Assembly (NCBI RefSeq): GCF_000218685.1
Contig: NW_006763300.1
Span: 765,360 to 829,359, forward strand
Reading direction: 5' to 3'
Length of the DNA stretch: 64,000 bases
From: Serpula lacrymans var. lacrymans S7.9
Lineage: Eukaryota; Basidiomycota; Agaricomycetes; Boletales; Serpulaceae
Positions 26,387-33,378 of this stretch are shown here, piece after piece; position 1 is the first letter of the stretch, and each line of letters begins with the position of its first letter. The notes under the pieces are model-generated. The model made no database searches. It was not told the origin of the DNA and saw only the letters and a list, made by a program, of their open reading frames with translations. The position numbers and the translations under genes are program-made.

Positions 26387-26403
26387 GGTGTCGATGATGA
26401 GAA
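26387..26403 (-). repeat. Detached end of LTR-like repeat R1, copy a
   Basis: TGTCGATGATGAGAA matches 62240-62254, where it is continuous with the rest of R1. Here it has been split from its remainder (28701-29563) by the insertion of the element at 26404-28700. The last five bases (GAGAA, 26399-26403) are the left target-site duplication. Confidence 0.75.
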
Positions 26404-26558
26404 TATTGAAATATGAGATGCCACCAGCTAGCATATGTGAGACATGACCGTTGAGAGCTTGTCATTCAACTACCTAAAGCAGACATTTGTGGCCAACTAA
26501 GTGGCTGTGCTACTGTATCGTACTGTAAGTGTCTATGTATGGAAATCAACTTCCAACA
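26404..26558 (-). repeat. 3' LTR of the non-autonomous element
   Basis: This 155-bp LTR is read from 26558 to 26404 on the minus strand. It differs from its partner at four positions, each G or C here against A or T in the other copy. Confidence 0.88.
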
Positions 26559-26570
26559 CACCCCCTCATT
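26559..26570 (-). other. Polypurine tract of the non-autonomous element
   Basis: AATGAGGGGGTG on the minus strand abuts the TG of the 3' LTR, the expected place for plus-strand DNA priming. Confidence 0.65.
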
Positions 26571-27142
26571 TATGGACGTGAGTCTCATTCCCACTCCCTC
26601 GCGCTCACACTATCTTGCCATTGATGGACTGGTGCATTTGCATTTGCAGGTGTGCGGCCATTTGTTGCTGGCAATGTGCTGAGTGTGGGAATTGTGTGAT
26701 GTACGAGTGTATGCGGCTAGGACAGGGTGCTGCTAGCAGCCATTTGCGTTGGTGAGTCCTCATTTGAGTTGGCTCACCCCCTTGCTCGTGGCAGTCTTAT
26801 TTTGGACTTTTGCTCAGCCGTTATGCACACCTGTATTTGCTGTTTGTAGTTCACATGTTTTTGCATTCATAGATGCGGCGACATTGGCAGCTGGTGTGGT
26901 GTTGAGTGGCATAGCAAGTTGGGTGCGGGATTTGGCTGGCCGCTGCTTGTGCTTGCATTTGCATGTGGGCTTGTCACCGCTTTTGAGCGGCTCTACGGTT
27001 TTCTCCAGGTACTGGAGCTGCGTGTCCTACGGCTATTGTGGATGGTGGTTCAGGCTTGCACTTGAGTACATCTGGATGGGGCGAGTGAAGTGCTGTGTGG
27101 CTTCGCTGCCCCTTCTCTTATCTCACCTCATCTCCTTCGCCT

Positions 27143-27567
27143 GTATTTGTTATGATAACACATTTTTGGACCTTTAATTTTCATTCTCCTCTTTAACCTT
27201 TTACTGTAGTTTTCTCACATTGTGCCATGCGGCACTTTTCCTTTTGTTCAAACTCCTCTTTCTTGCGCTGCACTGCCCTTCTTCTTATCTTAGCTACAAG
27301 TCTCTCACATAGTAGAGCTGGTCACACAGGCTAGGCCCCATGACATCATCAACCACTGCCTCTATCAACTGTACAGTACACATGTACAAACAAACCTGTA
27401 GTAGTATATATAGACCAGTAGATCAAGGAGACTCCTCAGCGAGTCCTCCTGTTGTATCCTCACAACTAACTTGTTGAAGCCCAAAGGGTAACCACTCCCT
27501 CATCATCCTCTCTATAGCTTGTCTGAGTTGTGCGCCAGAGTAACAAACTCTTGGTTGTTACAGTATT
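27143..27567 (+). mobile_element. Solo LTR (family A), 415 bp, with target duplication
   Basis: The LTR at 27148-27562 begins TGTTATGATAACAC and ends GGTTGTTACA. It is flanked by GTATT on both sides (27143-27147 and 27563-27567). An internal TATA-like sequence (GTAGTATATATAGACC) lies near 27405 and is followed by the family's conserved CAGCGAGTCCTCCTGTTGT. The same family occurs at 29564, 30632 (inverted), 30855 and 62071. It sits inside the 26404-28700 element and is therefore younger. Confidence 0.82.
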
Positions 27568-28520
27568 CCCCTCTTGCTCATGTTGACCTGCCATGAATGG
27601 ATCTTGCCCGCTTGCACTTGCAAATGTGTGGCTGTCGATGGCTGGTGGAGGTGTTGAGAGTGCGGGAATGGGGGTGATGGCCGTGGTAGTGCAATATTTG
27701 CATGTGTTTGGGCTTGGTTACATTTGCGTACACAGTGCAGAGTGCTGGGCCTTGCATGTACTTGCGTATGGGCTTGTCGCCACTTTCTCACAGCTTCATT
27801 GCCTCGCTGCTGACTCGCTTCTCTGCCTCCTTCTCTACTCCCTTGCCGTTTTATTCCTCTCCTCCCTTCTCTGCCTCTGCTTCTCTCTCCTCCAATGTTC
27901 TTGGCTCGTAGGAGTTTGCAAAGAGGCGCAGGTTGTCAGTTTTTGAGCGTGGGAATGGTGGTTGCAGGGTGGTGTGAAGGCCGTGGCTGTTTGGTTGAGT
28001 GGTTGCATTTTGCGCTTGCGGCGCAGTGTCGAGCCTCGAGTGGCCAGGTGTTTGACACTAGGTACATTGTCTTCAGCTGTGGCATTTTGCTGACTCGTTT
28101 CCTCTCTGTAAGAGCTTTGGGGCACTGGTGAAGGTGCATCAACAATTTCTAGGTCATTTGACAAGTTTGTTAGGTGATGTGATTTGGATGGATGGAATGG
28201 ACAGATGTTGGATGACATTGGACACTTCATGTGCATTATTTCATTGTGGTATCTAGCTGACTTGTATAATCTCATGCAGGCACTTGCAATGTGACTGATG
28301 GTGGATAAATGGCATTGATAGCCTTATGCAGCTTTGTATACACTTCTCCTGGGCAATTTGTGTGCATCTGGGGGCTAATTTGCAGGTATTCTGGTTCGCA
28401 GTGGAGCGAATGTGATATGATGTGGCAGTGCAGTGTGTACCTCAGCAAAGAGGTCGCTTTTGAGTGACTGCCAGTTCAGAATGTCAGTCAATAGAATGGA
28501 TGTATACTAGCTAGTAGGAT

Positions 28521-28545
28521 CTGGCGCGAGCCAGGGCTCATAACA
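28521..28545 (-). other. Primer-binding site complementary to initiator tRNA-Met anticodon region
   Basis: Directly after the 5' LTR the minus strand reads TGTTATGAGCCCTGG followed by CTCGCGCC. Its complement, GGCGCG...CAGGGCTCATAAC, follows the 5' half of a eukaryotic initiator tRNA-Met up to and including the CAT anticodon loop. This is the half-tRNA priming known from Drosophila copia. The tRNA match is from general knowledge of initiator tRNAs, not from this genome. Confidence 0.75.
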
Positions 28546-28700
28546 TATTGAAATATAAGATGCTACCAGCTAGCATATGTGAGACATGACCATTGAGAGC
28601 TTGTCATTCAACTACCTAAAGCAGACATTTGTGGCCAACTAAGTGGCTGTGCTACTGTATCGTACTGTAAGTGTCTATGTATGGAAATTAACTTCCAACA
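28546..28700 (-). repeat. 5' LTR of the non-autonomous element
   Basis: This 155-bp LTR is 97% identical to 26404-26558 by direct comparison. All four differences are transitions toward A/T in this copy. Confidence 0.88.
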
Positions 28701-29563
28701 GAGAACTGTTGTTAGAAAACCACACACAAAAACAAACAAACACGCAATCCTCCCAGATTCCACAGAACTTGTTTATGGGCTTTGCCTCCTAGAAAAGTGG
28801 GTGGTCTGGTTGTTGTGGGGTGGTACATATGATGATCCTTCAAAGTAAAACCCAGAGATGTATGGGTGTGGGTTTTGAGGAGGAGGGATAGTTGGAAGAT
28901 AGATGATAGGGGCATTGTGACGAGTATGGACAAGCACTACCTTGCTAATCATAGCACAAGGTAGGTTTGAGAACGACGAGGTGATGAGGTTCCCAGTGAT
29001 AGCAGGCTCCTGACGCACAGACTGTAGTGCTCAGAAGGACTCTAATTGAAAGGGATAACAATAACTTCAAAAGGGACGAGTGATGATATAGCAGTTAACA
29101 GTAGTAGCAGTGGGAAGTGTTGTGACCACACTGGATCACAAGTAGCAGTGAACAGTAGACTTGAGATTAGAGAAGAAGTCTGGATTATATTTCTTTTGTT
29201 TTTGTTTTTACAAGGTAAAATACAGGGGTTTATATAGTAAAAAAAAGGTAGGCTATGCACCAGTATAGCTGTGCAAAAAGAATGAGAAAGAACATGAAGG
29301 AAAGAATGTACGCTGACAAATCCTATGTAGGTAGTACAGGATAAGATCATCAAAATAAGGAAAAGAAAGGGATAGAATAATGAAAGCTGTGTAAGTAATG
29401 TCATAGGTTTGTACAGCCATAAAATAAAGTCCAATAGCAGAAAGAGAGCAAGAAGATCATAATGTCATGGGAAGATGCAGTAAAAAAAGCAAGGCAAAAA
29501 TAACTTCAGTATGAAGACAGTTCCTTTGATGTCAGTCAGGCACTCTAAAAAAATGTGTCCATA
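28701..29563 (-). mobile_element. LTR-like repeat R1, copy a (main part)
   Basis: About 860 bp is shared with 62240-63075 in the same orientation. Read on the minus strand it begins TGGACACAT and ends ATCATCGACA (detached end at 26387). It carries a promoter-like TATA box in ACTATATAAACCCC near 29245, all of which suits an LTR. Open frames inside both copies (ending FYYINPCILPC...) run through this promoter and are not taken as genes. Copy a has an extra segment near 29080-29110 that is absent from copy b. No target duplication could be matched. Confidence 0.65.
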
Positions 29564-29905
29564 TGTTACAATACACAAATCAAATTTTTGGACTAATTTC
29601 ATTCTCCTCTTTAACTTTCTTCTGTAGTTTTCACACGCTGTGCCATGCGGCACTTTCTATTTTGTTCAAACTCCACCTTCTTGCGCTGCACTGCATTTTC
29701 TTATTTTTAGCTACAAGTATCGCATGCAGAGGAGCTGGTCACACGGGCTGTGCCCCATGACATCATCAGCCACTGCCTCCATTAACAGTATAGTACATAT
29801 GTACAAATAACCTGTAGTAGTATATATACCCCAATAGATCAAGGAGACTCCTCAGCAAGTCCTCCTGTTGTTTACCCACAACTAACTCGGTCCTATCCTA
29901 AGAGG
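29564..29905 (+). mobile_element. Family A LTR, 3'-truncated copy
   Basis: It begins TGTTACAATACAC directly against the end of R1. It keeps the TATA region (GTAGTATATATACCCC) and CAGCAAGTCCTCCTGTTGT, then loses similarity to the family shortly after ACAACTAACT. The right end and target duplication are missing. Confidence 0.65.
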
Positions 29906-29910
29906 TGAGA

Positions 29911-30010
29911 GCGACTTGATTGCCTAATACAGGTGGGTTCTGATCAGCCACAAGTTTGAAAAAGGCAATATTAATTACTATTCCACGTGGCACTGTGCCT
30001 GTGTGGTGCA
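29911..30010. repeat. 100-bp dispersed repeat, copy 1
   Basis: It matches 63838-63942 almost throughout (GATTGCCTAATA...GGCACTGTGCCTGTGTGG). The two copies lie about 34 kb apart in repeat-rich surroundings. The parent element was not identified. Confidence 0.65.
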
Positions 30011-30040
30011 CATCAGGAAAAACGGGGGTAGCTATATAGG

Positions 30041-30160
30041 GCTTTATAGCACTATAAGTACTCATAAAGCTGTCATAATGGTCAAACCTGCTATAGAATC
30101 TCTGCCATCTATAGAGCCTCATATAGCTCTATAAATGCTCTTATAGATGTTGGAAATTGT
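30041..30160. repeat. AT-rich hairpin cluster
   Basis: Two imperfect inverted repeats are visible: GCTTTATAG...CATAAAGC (30041-30070) and CTATAGAGC...GCTCTATAA (about 30109-30135). They adjoin the tRNA-like SINE head and may be its tail. Confidence 0.45.
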
Positions 30161-30184
30161 TGTGTGGCTGATAAAAAATAATTA

Positions 30185-30290
30185 ACACAAACAGGATTTG
30201 AACTCTCAACCTGATAGTCCGCTCTTGGGTGACTAAACAACCTATAGCCACACATCACATTTATCCACTACACCATGAGAGCTTACAAAA
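30185..30290 (-). mobile_element. tRNA-derived SINE-like head (A box and B box)
   Basis: On the minus strand, A box TGGTGTAGTGG (30275-30265) fits the RNA polymerase III consensus exactly. B box AGTTCAAATCC (30204-30194) fits at all but one position. The 60-bp spacing is longer than in an intronless tRNA, and the acceptor and T stems cannot pair, so this is not a working tRNA gene. It is best read as a tRNA-derived SINE or tRNA pseudogene. Confidence 0.6.
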
Positions 30291-30356
30291 TGTATTATAC
30301 AGGTGCTATATATTGACTTTTCACGGACTCAATAAGAGAGGGAACTTGCCATACTA

Positions 30357-30632
30357 ATGTTGGTAGACACTAGAAGAGGACTCGCTGAGTCCTTCCCCAT
30401 GTATTGCTCCTGTGTATATACTAAAATACACGAGGTACTGTACAGTTGTAAATAAAGTTTAAAGTCTGATGTCTAGCATGTGACCGGTCACATGATTGGT
30501 CATGTGACTATGAAAAGTCCGAAAATGTAAAGTTAAGTAAACAGTCACATGATCAGTCATGTGACTTGAAAAATGAAAAGTAAAAGTACAAAAAGTGAAG
30601 CGTAAGTAGGTGCTGGTATGTCAATTGTAACA
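30357..30632 (-). mobile_element. Family A LTR, inverted and truncated copy
   Basis: Read on the minus strand it begins TGTTACAATTGAC at 30632 and parallels the solo LTR at 30855-31272 through GTCTACCAACA (about 30358), where similarity stops beside the SINE-like sequence. With the solo LTR it forms a long inverted repeat around a 222-bp spacer. Confidence 0.75.
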
Positions 30633-30635
30633 CAA

Positions 30636-30762
30636 CGAGCGACCAATGATTTAATAGTGGATGATGGCAGATGATGACATGAAGATGGACCTGTTGCCCA
30701 ATTTGGACCGGCCACTGGGGCTTTGCTGAAATCAGCAGTGGCATGTTGTCTGAACCGTGGCC
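30636..30762. repeat. Spacer repeat, copy 1
   Basis: This matches 63420-63540 (ACGAGCGACC...GGGGCTTTGCTGA.ATCAGCAGTGGCA). It is the older sequence into which the inverted LTRs appear to have inserted. Confidence 0.65.
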
Positions 30763-30849
30763 TCTTTGGAGTAGCTGTTATGGCTTAGCTTGTGCGCTAG
30801 ACCCTTTGACGGACCTTGGTCCCTAACTCGTTGGGAATGGATGGGAGAG

Positions 30850-31277
30850 AGTAGTGTTACAATTGACGTACCAGTACCTACTTACACTTCACTTTTTTGT
30901 ACTTTTACTTTTTATTTTCCAAGTCACATGACCAGTCATGTGACTATTTACTTTACTTTACATTTTCGACTTTTCACAGTCACATGACTGGTCATGTGAC
31001 ACAACACCTGACCAATGTCTAGACTCATCATGTGACCGGTCACATGCTAGACAGACTTTAAACTTTATTTACAACTGTACAGTACCTTGTGTATTTTAGT
31101 ATATATACAGGAGCAATACATGGGGAAGGACTCAGCGAGTCCTCCTGTTGTCTACCAACAACTAACTTGTTGAATCCTAATGGCTAACCACTCCCACCTC
31201 TTCCTCCTCTTTTGAGTGTTGTTTTTGTTGTGCTCCAGTGCCCCAAGACTGTGTCTTGTTGGTGTTGTCACAAGTAG
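30850..31277 (+). mobile_element. Solo LTR (family A), 418 bp, with target duplication
   Basis: The LTR at 30855-31272 begins TGTTACAATTGACG and ends GGTGTTGTCACA. It is flanked by AGTAG on both sides (30850-30854 and 31273-31277). It contains three palindromic CACATG sites in its first 200 bp, a TATA-like TAGTATATATACAGG near 31097 and CAGCGAGTCCTCCTGTTGT. Confidence 0.85.
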
Positions 31278-31499
31278 AGGATGAAAGGGGAGCAGAGTAA
31301 AGACCCTTTGGAGAAGGACCGGAAGGCTTAGAAAGAGACTTGTAAAAGGCAATGGAATCTAGTTGAACTGCAGGAACAGAGTACAGGAGCTACAACTTAT
31401 ATATTGTTGGAGGAGTGGGGGCTTGTAAGACGTAACTCGCAATGTAGGTATGGAGTTTCATGCAGATAATTATCTAGCGAGAGGAGAACATATGTGCAA

Positions 31500-31890
31500 G
31501 GAGTGTATCATAAGGTCTAACTACAGAGTCTGTGAGGAATACTAGAACATGCAAGGAGAAATGTATGGCGGACTAGAAGCCCAGTGCAGGAGCATTGGAG
31601 CAGATGACCGGAGTGCCATGTGGAAATGGGGTGTAGACTTATGCTGACTGGCAGACCATGAGGGATGTAATCCCGAGTATGTTGATGGTTTGGGGGTTTC
31701 GAGCTTGGAGAAAAACTCCTTCGGAGATGCCGGAGTTCTGTTTTCCGGTACGGATATGACACCTGTCCATGCTACCAATCAACTTTGGTGCATGACACCA
31801 GTGCAGAGAAAAGGGGCATAGGAGTTTTGAATGCAAAGGCGCACAAGAAAAGAAGCCCATCTTTAATGTGAGAGAATTCCTCAAAAAGAT
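31500..31890 (-). pseudogene. Possible transposase remnant
   Basis: Minus-strand frames read APKLIGSMDRCHIRTGKQ and NSGISEGVFLQARNP, which look like degraded coding sequence. The DNA encoding KLIGSMDRC recurs at the window edge (63971-64000). No family is assigned with confidence, and the frame is broken on both sides. Confidence 0.3.
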
Positions 31891-32129
31891 GACAAAGGAG
31901 GAAAGAGAAAAAAATTTAGAGGGTTTTTAAAGGAGCCAGCGGTAGAGCATCAACCTGTTAGTATTATACATTCACATCTCTTATATCTTTCTTTCTACCT
32001 ATGTTTGCAGACTTCATTCTATCTTGTCCGCTTTTCTAGCATTACCTAATACATAATTTTCCCACGGTTACACCAAAAACTCATAGATTTCCATTCTAGA
32101 GCCTCAGTCTTTTACACACAGACTGAGGT

Positions 32130-32495
32130 ATGTTATTTCATTATAGTCACAACAACGTTTACTTACATCTACCACAGCATTTAACATTATCCTTACAGAG
32201 TTTATATCAGCTATCACAACCAACTGAGCCCAAGAACAATGTTCAAAATTGCTTCCTCCCTTTATCTATAGAAGACTGTAGGTTACCCAATGGTTGTATA
32301 ACAAATAAAACTATTGAAAATGCTCAGACAAAGAAGGAAAAGCAAATTGAACAAAGAGATGCAAACCAGAAAAAACTGGTAAAACAAAAAGAACGCACAA
32401 CTGCAGCACAAGCAGCAGACAACTTACTGGAAAGTGCAGCAATGATGGCGGATCTGTACTCAATACAGTGCACTCTAAGGAAGAAAGCACAGTAG
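32130..32495 (+). CDS. Hypothetical 121-aa ORF, possibly a transposase tail
   Basis: An uninterrupted ATG-started frame lies in the repeat-rich zone. The C-terminal half is lysine/glutamine-rich and probably helical (NKTIENAQTKKEKQIEQRDA, KQKERTTAAQAADNLLESAA), as at the end of some fungal transposases. No catalytic motif is present. A 9-bp inverted repeat (CCTCAGTCT...AGACTGAGG, 32102-32127) lies just upstream of the ATG. It may be a fragment of a larger lost ORF rather than an active gene. Confidence 0.3.
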   Translation: MLFHYSHNNVYLHLPQHLTLSLQSLYQLSQPTEPKNNVQNCFLPLSIEDCRLPNGCITNKTIENAQTKKEKQIEQRDANQKKLVKQKERTTAAQAADNLLESAAMMADLYSIQCTLRKKAQ

Positions 32496-33378
32496 AGACT
32501 ACTGAAGAGTGGTCAGGCACCCCTCTAAACACAAATATGACATGGATTTTGACCATTGCTCATGTGATCAGACTTCAGCACCTCAGAGAAGTAGATATGT
32601 AGCCTTCGGCATGGATATGACACACACACAAAAGTACTAGTAAGTATCCATTAATTTGGACTCTTTCTGTTTCACTTTGAATGACAGAAGGAACATCCAT
32701 GTACACCCATACTACTTAGTCCAAGATCAACCCTAAGAGTTTAACGTTTAACTACCAAGATGGTAAGACCAAAGTCTATGAATCTATATTATAGTCACGT
32801 TCAACATATATGAAGTTTATTGTTGTTTCGTGGTATCTGTCAAACCTGGGACATTCTAAGTTACAGTTACATCACAGGTTCATTCTAAGGAAATCCACTG
32901 ATTCGCTGCCAAGCTCACATTGTTGATGGACCCATGGTTTTGAAGGGTTACTGACTGATCACCAACAAAGGCTATACTGAATTTGTTTCGATGGAATGGT
33001 CAATTATGACACCCTCGTGCTGTACTGCGTGATGCAGTTCATCGCCTGCAGGTACTACAAACTTCTGATGGAACTAATTCTCATATCACCGCATTTCTTT
33101 CAATGACTATGCAATCATACCTTTGAAGTTGGGCTCAAAAGAACATGGCGCGCAACTACTTAGTACCAAATTTCTTATGCTTTGTTAGAGGAAGGCCTCC
33201 AAGTGATCAGAACGTCGTAATACATTGAATCGCCGTGTTCATGAGTTGTTGAATGAACTCTCGTCAAGTGATGTGATGTGAGTCTAAATCAAGTTGTTAA
33301 CTGTTACGTGAAAGCTTGTTGCGCCACCAGAATTGAAGCGGAGCCTTAAGACCGCCACCGTGGTCCCGCGCGTCGTTC
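32496..33378. other. Intergenic, upstream of NOT1
   Basis: No gene or recognised repeat is seen. The last 100 bp should include the NOT1 promoter. Confidence 0.45.

Larger units (their letters stand above)
26404..28700 (-). mobile_element. Non-autonomous LTR retroelement (TRIM/LARD-like, Copia-type priming), 2.3 kb
   Basis: Two direct repeats of exactly 155 bp (26404-26558 and 28546-28700) bound the element. It is flanked by the 5-bp duplication GAGAA (26399-26403 and 28701-28705). Read on the minus strand, each LTR begins TGTTGGAAGTTG and ends TTTCAATA. A primer site follows the 5' LTR directly (28521-28545), and a purine tract (GAGGGGGTG) precedes the 3' LTR. The interior is TG-rich, has internally similar segments (for example near 26945 and 27745) and encodes no recognisable gag, protease, integrase or reverse transcriptase, so mobilisation must have been in trans. 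The nested solo LTR accounts for 420 bp of the length. The Copia assignment is inferred from the half-tRNA primer site. Confidence 0.85.

Noticed and set aside
26749..27946. Plus-strand ORFs of 142 and 117 codons in the TG-rich region
   Set aside because: They have the low-complexity composition of the element's interior, are interrupted by a solo LTR, and have no domain.
29042..29434. Minus-strand ORF also found at 62652-62948 (…YYINPCILPC…)
   Set aside because: It is repeated only because it lies in R1. It runs through the TATA promoter of an LTR-like sequence, and the two frames differ by indels.
30185..30290. Functional tRNA gene
   Set aside because: The A and B boxes are good, but the acceptor and T stems do not pair, so it is listed as SINE-like instead.
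30477..31046. CRISPR-like array of regular palindromes
   Set aside because: The spacing is irregular, the sites lie in LTR copies, and the organism is eukaryotic.
31930..31965. tRNA-like string AGCGGTAGAGCATCAACCTG
   Set aside because: It resembles an A box, but no B box or foldable stems follow.
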